Source: Verrucomicrobiota bacterium (lineage in GTDB: Bacteria > Verrucomicrobiota > Verrucomicrobiia > Opitutales > Opitutaceae). From it: a DNA stretch of 64,000 nt. The stretch covers positions 1 to 64,000 of the forward strand of contig JAEZGX010000040.1 in NCBI GenBank assembly GCA_023416735.1. The letters are read 5' to 3'. Below, piece after piece: positions 16,672-24,897 of this stretch. The position numbers were made by a program, and so were the translations under genes. Numbering within the stretch: position 1 is the first letter of the stretch; each line of letters starts with the position of its first letter. The notes below the pieces were generated by a model, which was not told where the DNA came from, made no database searches, and worked only from the letters and a program-made list of their open reading frames with translations.

Positions 16672-19600
16672 ATGGACGCTGCAGAACCAGAGCGGCCGCC
16701 GCTGCGGCCGAGCCCATCTGCGGAAGGGCGACAGGCGTTGGAGGAGTTGAGGCAGGCGCAGAACTCGTTGGAGGCGCGGACGGAGGAATTGGCGCAGTCG
16801 TTGGCGATGATGGGCGCGACGCTGGATTCGACGGCGGACGGCATCCTCGTGTCGGACACAAACGGGCGCGTGGCCGGTTTTAACGAGCAATTCGTGCAGA
16901 TGTGGAAAATGCCGCGCGAGCTGCTCGAAGCCGGCGATTCGCTGGCGATTCAGCGGCGGGCGGCGGAGTTGACGAAGGATCCGGCAGGTTTTCGTGCGCG
17001 CATCGCGGAGATCTATGAACAGCGCCCGGAGGAAGTTTCCGACACGGTGGAATTGATCGATGGGCGGGTGTTCGAACGCGTATCGAAAATCCAAAGGGTC
17101 GGAGATCGCTCGCTCGGCCGGGTATGGAGTTTTCGGGATGTGACGGAGCGACGGTCGGCGGATTTGAAGCTCCGTGAGCAACGCGAGTGGTTTGAGGTGA
17201 CGCTCTCGAGTATCGGCGACGCGGTGATCACGACGGATGTCGAAGGATTGGTGACCTTCATGAATCCCGTCGCCGAACAGATGACCGGATGGACGCTCGC
17301 GGAGGCGAAAGGCCGGAAGATGGCGGACGTGTTCAAGATCGTGAGTGAGGAAACGGGCGAACCGTCACCGGAGCCAGTGGCGCGCGTGCTGGCGACGGGG
17401 ACCGTGATCGGTTTGGCCAATCACACGGCGTTGGTGGACCGCCGGGGGCAGATGAAGGCGATCGAAGACAGTGCGGCGCCGATCCGAGGCGCCTCGGGCA
17501 AGATCGTGGGCGTGGTGATTGTGTTTCACGATGTGACGGAGCGCCGGCGGGCGGACGAGACGCGGTTGCGACTCGCGGCCGTGGTGGAGTCGTCGGACGA
17601 CGCGATCCTGACGAAGACGTTGGAAGGCGTCATCAGCAGCTGGAACGAAGGTGCGGCGCGGATGTTTGGCTACACGGCGGAGGAAACGATCGGCCGGCCG
17701 GTGACGATGTTGATGCCGCCCGATTATGTGAATGAAGAGCCGGGGATTCTGGAGCGGTTGCGACGAGGCGAGCGGATCGATCACTACGAGACGGTGCGGC
17801 GTCGGAAAGACGGCACGCTGCTGGATATTTCGCTGACGGTATCGCCGATTCGCGACGGCAGCGGGCGAATCATCGGGGCTTCGAAAATTGCGCGGGATAT
17901 CACCGAGCGAAAGCGCGCGCAGGCGGCGTTGCAGAAAAGTGCGGAGGAATTTCGCCAGCTCGCCGATTCGATGCCGCAGATCGTTTGGACGGCGCGGCCG
18001 GACGGGACCGTGGATTACGTCAATCGCCGCTGGTATGAATACACGGGAAGTCAGCCGAATGACGGGGCAGAGCGGGAGTGGGTCTCGCTGTTACATGCCG
18101 AGGATCGATCGCGGTGTGCGGTGTTGTGGGAAGATTCGGTTCGAACAGGGCGGCCGTTTGAAGTCGAGTATAGGGTCCGCAATCGCGCGGGCGAGCACCG
18201 CTGGCATCTCGGACGCGCGTTGCCGGTGCGGAACGATGCGGGCGAAGTGGTGCGCTGGTATGGTTCGACGACGGACATTCACGAACAGCGAGTGACGGCG
18301 GAGGCGTTGCGCGAGGAATACTCGATCGTGGAGCAGCTCAACGCCGTGTCGCGCGCGCTCGCGACGGAATTGGATCTGGAAAAGGTGGTCCAGATCATCA
18401 CCGATGCCGGCACGAGAATCACGCGGGCGCAGTTCGGGGCTTTTTTCTACAACCGTGTGGATGAGCGAGGTGAGGCTTACACGCTGTATTCGCTCTCGGG
18501 AGCGCCGCGGTCGAAGTTCGATAACTTCCCGATGCCGAGGTCCACGGAATTGTTTGGGCCGACCTTCCGGGGCGAAGGCGCGGTGCGCGCGGCGGACGTG
18601 CGCGCGGATCCCAGGTTCGGCAAGAATGCGCCTTATCGCGGCATGCCTGACGGGCATTTGCCCGTGGTGAGTTATCTCGCGGTGCCGGTGAAAGCGCGGA
18701 GCGGGGAGGTATTGGGCGGATTGTTTTTCGGGCATGATCAGCCCGGCGTGTTTACCGAACGCGACGAGCGGATCATGGTCGCGGTCGCAGCCCAGGCGGC
18801 GGCGGCGATGGACACGGCGCGGCTTTACGAAGCCGAGCAGCACGCGCGCAACGCAGCCGAGCAGGCGAATCGGGCGAAGGATCATTTTCTCGCGGCGCTC
18901 AGCCATGAGTTGCGCACGCCGCTCACGCCGGTGCTGGCGATTCTGACAAGCCTGACGGAGGACACTGCGGTGCCGCCGGCGTTGGCGAAGGATCTGCGCA
19001 CGATGCGTCGCAACGTGGAACTCGAGGCGCGGTTGATCGATGATTTGCTGGACCTGACGCGGATCGCGCGCGGCAAGCTCGAGCTGCATTACGAGCGAGT
19101 GGAGCTGGCCCAGTTGTTGGAGAATGCGCTGAACACCTGCCGGCAAGAAATCGAGGCGAAACGGTTGCAGCTCGTGCGTGACCTCGTGAATGAGCGGCAG
19201 CTGCTGCTGGTCGACGAGGCTCGTATCACACAGGTGTTGTGGAATCTGTTGAAGAATGCGGTGAAGTTTACGCCTGAAGGCGGCACGATCACGGTGCGCT
19301 CGCGCGTCGCGGACAGCGCCGACGGGCGGCACGCGTGCATCGAAATTCAGGATACAGGCATCGGCATCGAGCCGGATCGGATCGAGCGCATCTTCGAAGC
19401 GTTCGAGCAAGGGGGACGATCGGTGACGCAGCAGTTTGGCGGGTTGGGCCTCGGACTTGCGATTGCCAAGGCGATCGCCGAGTTGCATCGCGGGCGTCTC
19501 ACCGCGACAAGCGAAGGTGCGGGTCGCGGGAGCGCTTTTACGCTGCAGTTGCCCTGTGATGGATGTGAGCCGTCGACGCCGGCGGAGAGCGGTGGAGTGG

Positions 19601-20031
19601 CGTCGGGAGGATACACGCCGTCGGCGTCGCCCTTCGGTGGCGGGGAGTCGAAGCGCGTGCGCTTATTGCTCGTCGAGGATCATGCCGATACCGCGATCGT
19701 GCTGGCGCGAATGCTGGGACGATCCGGTTACGACGTGTTGCGGGCCGGAACGGTCGGCGAGGCGCTTTCCATCGCGGAGAAAGAGATGCGCGGAGCGGGA
19801 CTGCATTTGGTGATCAGCGACCTCGGGTTGCCGGATGGAAGCGGGCTGGACATGATGCGCGTGCTGGCCGGGCGGCACGGATTGCGAGGAGTGGCGTTGA
19901 GCGGTTATGGAATGGAAGGCGATCGCGAGCAGAGTGCGGCGGCGGGATTTGCGCGGCATTTGACGAAACCGGTGAACGTGAGCGTGCTACGGGCGACGCT
20001 CGCGGAACTCGTGGCCGAGTTGAAATTATAG
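16672..20031 (+). CDS. Hybrid sensor histidine kinase: 4 PAS, GAF, HisKA, HATPase, REC
   Basis: 1,119 residues, soluble (no membrane segment). In order: a short coiled coil, four PAS domains in succession (about 40-545, separated by 'DVTERR' and 'DITERK' linkers), a GAF domain (about 565-715), a HisKA domain with phospho-acceptor His745 in 'LSHELRTP', an HATPase_c domain with N box 'NLLKNAVKF' and G boxes 'DTGIGI' and 'GLGLGL', and a C-terminal receiver with Asp1050 in 'ISDLGLPDG'. This is a hybrid kinase able to autophosphorylate and pass phosphate to its own receiver, then on to Hpt or other receivers. The start at 16672 is chosen because the coding character begins there; an in-frame start at 16459 cannot be excluded. 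Ligands or cofactors of the PAS and GAF domains are unknown. Confidence 0.93.
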   Translation: MDAAEPERPPLRPSPSAEGRQALEELRQAQNSLEARTEELAQSLAMMGATLDSTADGILVSDTNGRVAGFNEQFVQMWKMPRELLEAGDSLAIQRRAAELTKDPAGFRARIAEIYEQRPEEVSDTVELIDGRVFERVSKIQRVGDRSLGRVWSFRDVTERRSADLKLREQREWFEVTLSSIGDAVITTDVEGLVTFMNPVAEQMTGWTLAEAKGRKMADVFKIVSEETGEPSPEPVARVLATGTVIGLANHTALVDRRGQMKAIEDSAAPIRGASGKIVGVVIVFHDVTERRRADETRLRLAAVVESSDDAILTKTLEGVISSWNEGAARMFGYTAEETIGRPVTMLMPPDYVNEEPGILERLRRGERIDHYETVRRRKDGTLLDISLTVSPIRDGSGRIIGASKIARDITERKRAQAALQKSAEEFRQLADSMPQIVWTARPDGTVDYVNRRWYEYTGSQPNDGAEREWVSLLHAEDRSRCAVLWEDSVRTGRPFEVEYRVRNRAGEHRWHLGRALPVRNDAGEVVRWYGSTTDIHEQRVTAEALREEYSIVEQLNAVSRALATELDLEKVVQIITDAGTRITRAQFGAFFYNRVDERGEAYTLYSLSGAPRSKFDNFPMPRSTELFGPTFRGEGAVRAADVRADPRFGKNAPYRGMPDGHLPVVSYLAVPVKARSGEVLGGLFFGHDQPGVFTERDERIMVAVAAQAAAAMDTARLYEAEQHARNAAEQANRAKDHFLAALSHELRTPLTPVLAILTSLTEDTAVPPALAKDLRTMRRNVELEARLIDDLLDLTRIARGKLELHYERVELAQLLENALNTCRQEIEAKRLQLVRDLVNERQLLLVDEARITQVLWNLLKNAVKFTPEGGTITVRSRVADSADGRHACIEIQDTGIGIEPDRIERIFEAFEQGGRSVTQQFGGLGLGLAIAKAIAELHRGRLTATSEGAGRGSAFTLQLPCDGCEPSTPAESGGVASGGYTPSASPFGGGESKRVRLLLVEDHADTAIVLARMLGRSGYDVLRAGTVGEALSIAEKEMRGAGLHLVISDLGLPDGSGLDMMRVLAGRHGLRGVALSGYGMEGDREQSAAAGFARHLTKPVNVSVLRATLAELVAELKL

Positions 20032-20182
20032 GCGAAGTTGGCGAGCAAAAGATCGCAAAAGCGGGATAAAGGATGGGAAGAGCGGCGGCTTGCAAAGGAG
20101 GCCGGGCGAGGTGACCAAGGGAGCTGGTGGCGGCTTGAGTGCCGCGCAGCTGAGTGCAGAGCCCCCTCACTTTTTTTTACCC

Positions 20183-22132
20183 ATGAAAAATGTCACGATC
20201 GTTCTGATTTTCGTTTGGGCCTCGCTTGGAGCGTTAGGGGCGCAGTCGATCCCGCGGCTGGTGTCGCCGGGCGAGCTGGTGACGGTGGACGTGCGCGCGA
20301 GCGAGCGGATCGCATGGGATCTGACGGTGGGCGAGCGAATCGTGATGAAGGATTCGACGCTGTCGCTGACGGTGGATGGAGCGAAGTTGGGGGGTGCGCC
20401 GAAGCTGGTGAAAGCGGCGACGCGATCGCATGACGCGACGATTCGGCCGGTGGTGAAGCAGAAGGCGGCGGAGTTGCGGGAGCGCTACAACGAGCTGCGG
20501 CTGGAGTTCGAAGGCGGATACGCGGTGGTGTTTCGCGCGTATGACGAAGGCGTGGCGTATCGATGGGAGACGGCGTTGCCGAAGAACGAAGTGAAAGTGA
20601 ACGCGGAGGAAGTGGGGCTGCGTTTCGTGCAGAATCACTTCGTGTGGTATCCCGAGGAGCAGGGTTTTTATTCGCATAACGAGCGGATTTTCTCGCCGCG
20701 GGCGCTCGGGGATCTCGCGCCGCACAATCTGGCGAGCGTGCCGGCGGTGGTGGATGCGAACGGGGTGAAACTCGCGATCGCAGATTCGGACATCGAGGAT
20801 TATCCCGGGCTTTGGTTGCGCGGGACGAACGAGAGCGGATTGGACGGGGCGTTTCCGCCAGCGCCGTTGGAGGAGGAGCAGGAAGGAGATCGCAATGTGC
20901 GCGTGACGAAGGCGGCGGATTACCTGGCGATCACGAAAGGCACGCGGACGTATCCGTGGCGATTGGTCGGAGTTGCGACGAAGGATGGGGATTTGATCAC
21001 GAATCCGCTGGTGTATTTGCTGCAGCCGCCGTCGCGCGTGGAGGACACCTCATGGATCAAGCCGGGCAAGGTTGCGTGGGATTGGTGGAATGCGAACAAC
21101 CTGCACGGCGTGGATTTCCGCGCGGGGGTGAACACGCGGACGTATAAGTATTTCATCGATTTCGCGGCGGCGCACGGGATCGATTACATCGTGCTCGATG
21201 AAGGCTGGTATGAGCTGGGCAATTTGCTGCAGCCGACGCCGGAGATGGACATCGAGGAAATCGTGGCGCACGCGAAACAGAAGAACGTGGGCATTGTTTT
21301 CTGGGTCGTGTGGAAGACGCTCGAAGACCAATTCGAGCCTGCGATGGCGCAGCTGGAGAAATGGGCCGCGGCGGGAATCAAGGTGGATTTCATGCAGCGC
21401 GACGACGTGAAGATGATGGAGCATTATCATCGCGTGAGTCGCGAGGCGGCGAAGCGGAAGATGCTGGTGGATTTCCACGGGGCGATCCGGCCGGCGGCGT
21501 TGTCGCGGACCTGGCCGAATTTGATCACAGCGGAAGGGGTGCGCGGATTGGAGTGGAATAAATGGAGCGAGCACGTGACGCCGGAGCATGATGCGACGCT
21601 GCCCTTCACGCGGATGTTTGTCGGTCCGATGGATTACACGCCGGGAGCGACGCGGAACGCGAATCGCGGCGGTTTCGCCTACAATCATTTTCGGCCGATG
21701 AGCCAGGGCACGCGGAGTCACCAGCTCGGACTGTATGTCGTATTCGAAAGTCCGTTACAGATGTTGGCCGACACGCCGACGAACTATGAACGGCAGCCGG
21801 AGATGATGGAATTTTTGACCGCGGTGCCGACGGTGTGGGACGAGACCAAGGTGATCGATGCGCGGATCGGAGATTATGTGGTCATCGCGCGACGCAGCGG
21901 AAACGAATGGTTTCTCGGTGCGATCACGGATTGGGAGGCGCGCGAGCTGGACGTAGAGCTGAGTTTTCTCGGCGACGGAAACTTCGTGTTGAAGGAATGG
22001 AAGGATGGGGTGAACGCAGATCAACACGCGGAGGATTTCAAAGTCGCCGAGCGCGACGTGACGAAAACGACGACGGTGAAAGTGAAGATGGCGCCGGGTG
22101 GCGGATGGGCGGCGCGCGTTCGGGCGAAATAA
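20183..22132 (+). CDS. GH97 family glycosidase (alpha-galactosidase or alpha-glucosidase), exported
   Basis: 649 residues with a signal peptide (IVLIFVWASLGALGAQS, cleavage near residue 20). The N-terminal beta-sandwich, central (beta/alpha)8 barrel ('KVAWDWWNANNLHG', 'YIVLDEGWYE') and C-terminal beta domain match glycoside hydrolase family 97. In the barrel, 'GIKVDFMQRDD' supplies Asp402, aligned by pattern with the catalytic nucleophile of retaining GH97 alpha-galactosidases, and 'TAEGVRGLEWNK' supplies Glu451 as likely acid/base. Inverting members (SusB type) instead use two Glu as base. I therefore lean towards a retaining enzyme acting on alpha-galactosides. Ca binding is typical for the family. 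The start at 20183 gives a clean signal peptide. Confidence 0.92.
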   Translation: MKNVTIVLIFVWASLGALGAQSIPRLVSPGELVTVDVRASERIAWDLTVGERIVMKDSTLSLTVDGAKLGGAPKLVKAATRSHDATIRPVVKQKAAELRERYNELRLEFEGGYAVVFRAYDEGVAYRWETALPKNEVKVNAEEVGLRFVQNHFVWYPEEQGFYSHNERIFSPRALGDLAPHNLASVPAVVDANGVKLAIADSDIEDYPGLWLRGTNESGLDGAFPPAPLEEEQEGDRNVRVTKAADYLAITKGTRTYPWRLVGVATKDGDLITNPLVYLLQPPSRVEDTSWIKPGKVAWDWWNANNLHGVDFRAGVNTRTYKYFIDFAAAHGIDYIVLDEGWYELGNLLQPTPEMDIEEIVAHAKQKNVGIVFWVVWKTLEDQFEPAMAQLEKWAAAGIKVDFMQRDDVKMMEHYHRVSREAAKRKMLVDFHGAIRPAALSRTWPNLITAEGVRGLEWNKWSEHVTPEHDATLPFTRMFVGPMDYTPGATRNANRGGFAYNHFRPMSQGTRSHQLGLYVVFESPLQMLADTPTNYERQPEMMEFLTAVPTVWDETKVIDARIGDYVVIARRSGNEWFLGAITDWEARELDVELSFLGDGNFVLKEWKDGVNADQHAEDFKVAERDVTKTTTVKVKMAPGGGWAARVRAK

Positions 22133-22140
22133 CGAGGCAA

Positions 22141-22158
22141 GGCGGGTTGAAACCCGCC
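22141..22158. terminator. Hairpin between converging genes
   Basis: A perfect GGCGGGTT / AACCCGCC inverted repeat with a 2-base centre, lying in the 27-base gap between the GH97 gene and the converging DUF4112 gene. No T run follows on either strand, so it is at best a weak bidirectional terminator. A similar GGGTT..CCCGCC element occurs near 45896. Confidence 0.35.
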
Positions 22159-22159
22159 C

Positions 22160-22660
22160 CTACTGGGTCAGGGCCGTCCAGAGAGCGTGTATCAGCCAGA
22201 CGGTGACAGAAATGGCGGCGAGAAGGAGGGCGAGAACTGCGAGGCAGAGAATGAGGAAAACGGCGCCGATCGCACGCATGGAGCGCGGCCGGTGATGGGG
22301 GCGGTAGTGGCGATCGACGAGCTGGAGGTTGCGGGTGTTGGCCTGCCAGAAGAAATCGAAGACATCGCCGGCGACCGGGACGGCGCCGACGATCGCTTCG
22401 ACGGCGATGTTGCCGATCATGCGGCCAATGACGGGCCAAGGCACGCCCAGGCGCATGGCTTCATAGACCACGTAAAGCGAGAGCCCGGCGCCGGCCCAGT
22501 CGCCCAGACCGGGAACAAGGCCGATGAGGGGATCGAGGCCGAAGCGTTTGCCGCCGATCGTGAATGATTGGTCAAGAAGCCAGGCGAGACTACGCAGACG
22601 GCGGAGGCGCGGGTCGGCGTCGGGCCGGAGCGAGCGGGGAAGGCGAGTGACGTCGGGCAT
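22160..22660 (-). CDS. DUF4112 membrane protein
   Basis: 166 residues. The conserved centre 'GGKRFGLDPLIGLVPGLGD' and 'GAVPVAGDVFDFFWQAN..N' are signatures of the DUF4112 family. Hydrophobic segments span about 55-75 and, at the C-terminus, about 133-158 (a clear membrane helix). The N-terminus is basic and polar. The role of the family is unknown. It follows the pyridoxamine-oxidase-like gene by 75 bases on the same strand. Confidence 0.87.
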   Translation of the reverse strand: MPDVTRLPRSLRPDADPRLRRLRSLAWLLDQSFTIGGKRFGLDPLIGLVPGLGDWAGAGLSLYVVYEAMRLGVPWPVIGRMIGNIAVEAIVGAVPVAGDVFDFFWQANTRNLQLVDRHYRPHHRPRSMRAIGAVFLILCLAVLALLLAAISVTVWLIHALWTALTQ

Positions 22661-22735
22661 GTCGCGCGGTTGACGATGCCAACGAAAGAGTGTGATGCGG
22701 CGAGCGGCAAGAGGCGCCGCTCCGCCTGACGGGCG

Positions 22736-23269
22736 TCAAGGGCGGACGATCGGGCGATCGATTTGGGCGTGTTCGCCGGTGTTCTTCGGCGGCTTGCCGG
22801 TGAGCGCGAGTTTGGCGAGGCCGTAGAGGGCGACCATCATGCCGGAAGGAGAATCCCAGTATTCGGCGGCTTCGATTTCGACGCAGAGCAAGGTGAGGCG
22901 CGGATCGTCGAGACCTTGGGGAAACCAGAGTTTGGCCATGGGCGTCCAAAGTTCGGCCATCTTGGCTTTGTCGCGCACGAGGCGGGCGCGTCCGGAAATC
23001 GAAACGTAGTCCTGCTTGCCGGGTGAGGCGTAGGAGAGGCCCACGTGGTGATCGTGAGCGATTTCTTCGGTTTTGCCGGAGTGTTCCGCGGTAAAGAACC
23101 AGAGCTCGCCAGCTTGGGTGTCGAATTGAAGCGTCGACATCGGCCGGCTGCGAAGGCGTCCCTCGTCGTCGACCGTGGTGAGCATCGCGAAATTGATGTC
23201 GGTGACGAGCTGATGGAGTTTGTGAAGGGCTTCGGCGCGGGCCTGTTCGGTTGGGGTCGGTGAGTTCAT
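22736..23269 (-). CDS. General stress protein, pyridoxamine 5'-phosphate oxidase-like
   Basis: 177 residues with the split-barrel flavin-binding fold of the 'general stress protein 26' group: 'FAMLTTVDDEGRLRSRPMST', 'ELWFFTAEHSGK' and 'VGLSYASPGKQDYVSISGRA' are the typical strands, with the C-terminal 'EAAEYWDSPSG'. These proteins bind FMN, FAD or F420 and are linked to stress tolerance; they do not complete vitamin B6 synthesis. Cytoplasmic. Probably transcribed with the DUF4112 gene. Confidence 0.9.
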   Translation of the reverse strand: MNSPTPTEQARAEALHKLHQLVTDINFAMLTTVDDEGRLRSRPMSTLQFDTQAGELWFFTAEHSGKTEEIAHDHHVGLSYASPGKQDYVSISGRARLVRDKAKMAELWTPMAKLWFPQGLDDPRLTLLCVEIEAAEYWDSPSGMMVALYGLAKLALTGKPPKNTGEHAQIDRPIVRP

Positions 23270-23438
23270 GGTGAACCGACAGACCGCAGTTTGCGTGGAT
23301 GGATCGAGGGGAAAGCCCGGAGTGGGATGATGGGGATAAGTCCGAAGCGCGGAGCTAGGTGCTTTCGTCGTGGGGCGGAGCGAGCGAACTGAGCACGAGT
23401 AAGCACGAACGGACGCGGCGAAGGTGTCCGCGTTTATA

Positions 23439-23657
23439 TCAGGCCGAGGGGGAGGCGGGGGGCGGCTTGCTCGCGTTCGAAGGCGGCGAGACGGGCGTAT
23501 CTGACTTGCAAGAGTGCGGCGGGGCCAGCGCGGGTGGAGTGGAGGACGAGACTTCGGCGTTAAGGCGGGAAAGAGAGCCGAAGAGCGGGATGGCGACGGC
23601 GGAGAAAGCGGCGCGTTTGACGGCGGCGCGCCGGGTGAGAAGACGGTTGCTGATCAT
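23439..23657 (-). CDS. Short Tat-signal ORF, possible frameshifted remnant
   Basis: 72 residues beginning MISNRLLTRRAAVKRAAFSA, with an Arg-Arg pair and a hydrophobic stretch (AVAIPLFGSL) like a twin-arginine signal. After about residue 46 the chain becomes a Pro/Ser-rich tail. In a neighbouring frame the same DNA reads AALLQVRYARLAAFEREQAA and stops within a few bases, which looks more protein-like. So this is either a tiny exported peptide or a frameshifted small gene. It diverges from the flavin oxidoreductase. Function unknown. Confidence 0.4.
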   Translation of the reverse strand: MISNRLLTRRAAVKRAAFSAVAIPLFGSLSRLNAEVSSSTPPALAPPHSCKSDTPVSPPSNASKPPPASPSA

Positions 23658-23792
23658 GGGGTGAGGAAAGGAAAGTTGGGGAGACGCGGGTCGGCGGTGG
23701 GTGATGACGACGAAGGGAGGGAGAAGTTTCCGCGCGGCGCGGACATGTTGGGGTGTTTTGATATTTTCGCTTCCGCAGACTTGGTTGAGCGG

Positions 23793-24794
23793 ATGATTCC
23801 TTTCTCGGTTTTGGATCTGTCTCCGATTGTGGAAGGCGGCACGGTGCGCGAGGCGCTGGATCGGTCGCGTGAACTGGCGCAGCACGCGGAGCGGTTGGGC
23901 TACAAACGGTATTGGCTGGCGGAGCATCACAACATGCCGGGGATTGCGAGTGCGGCGACGGCGGTGGTGATTGGGCACGTGGCGGCGGGAACGAAAACGA
24001 TCCGCGTGGGATCGGGCGGGATCATGCTGCCGAATCATGCGCCGCTGATGGTGGCAGAGCAGTTTGGGACGTTGGAGGCGCTGTTTCCTGGACGGATCGA
24101 CCTGGGGCTCGGGCGGGCGCCGGGGACGGATCAGCTCACGGCGCGGGCGTTGCGGCGCGGGCGAATCAATTCGGCGGATACGTTTCCGCAGGATGTGGTG
24201 GAGCTGCAGATGTATTTTCGCGCGGCGGAGCCGGATCAGGCGGTGCGGGCGGTGCCAGGGGCGGGGCAGGACGTGCCGATCTGGTTGTTGGGATCGAGCT
24301 TGTTCAGCGCGCAAGTGGCGGCGGCGTTGGGGTTGCCGTTCGCGTTTGCGTCGCACTTCGCGCCGGACCTGCTGATGGAAGCGCTGGAGGTTTATCGGGA
24401 GGAATTCAAGCCGTCGAAGGAGCTGCAGAAGCCGTATGCGATGGCGTGCATTGGAGTATTTGCGGCGGAGACGGATGCGGAGGCGCGGCGGTGGTTTACG
24501 TCGTTGCAGCAGAGCTTCGTGAGCTTGCGGCGCGGGACGCCGGGGCCGTTGCCTCGTCCCGTGGATGATATCGGCGCGGTGGCGTCGCCGATGGAATTGG
24601 CGGGGGTGGATGCGGCCTTTCGCGAAACGGTGGTCGGGTCGGCCGAGACGGTGAGGCGGGGAATCGCGGCGTTTCTCGAACGCACACGGGTGGATGAGTT
24701 GATGGTGACCGGGGCGATCTATGATCACGCGGCGCGCGTGAGATCGTTGGAGATTGTGGCCGCAGTGAGGGAAAAGATGGCGGCGACGGCGTGA
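23793..24794 (+). CDS. LLM-class flavin-dependent oxidoreductase (MsnO8-like)
   Basis: 333 residues, bacterial luciferase-like (beta/alpha)8 flavin monooxygenase fold. Key segments: 'FSVLDLSPI' at the N-terminus, 'YWLAEHHNMPGIASAAT', 'VGSGGIMLPNHAPLMVAEQF' and 'LGLGRAPGTD', all typical of the single-chain MsnO8/YhbW group that uses FMN. No signal peptide. The start at 23793 matches the conserved N-terminus; upstream in-frame starts add unrelated residues. The substrate cannot be inferred. Confidence 0.9.
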   Translation: MIPFSVLDLSPIVEGGTVREALDRSRELAQHAERLGYKRYWLAEHHNMPGIASAATAVVIGHVAAGTKTIRVGSGGIMLPNHAPLMVAEQFGTLEALFPGRIDLGLGRAPGTDQLTARALRRGRINSADTFPQDVVELQMYFRAAEPDQAVRAVPGAGQDVPIWLLGSSLFSAQVAAALGLPFAFASHFAPDLLMEALEVYREEFKPSKELQKPYAMACIGVFAAETDAEARRWFTSLQQSFVSLRRGTPGPLPRPVDDIGAVASPMELAGVDAAFRETVVGSAETVRRGIAAFLERTRVDELMVTGAIYDHAARVRSLEIVAAVREKMAATA

Positions 24795-24897
24795 CGGGCG
24801 ATTACGAGCGCCTGATTGCGATCACGAACCGGTGCGATCCGGCGTAAAAGGAACCTTTGACGTGCGGGCCCGTCAGTCGGAGAACTCGCTTACCCCT

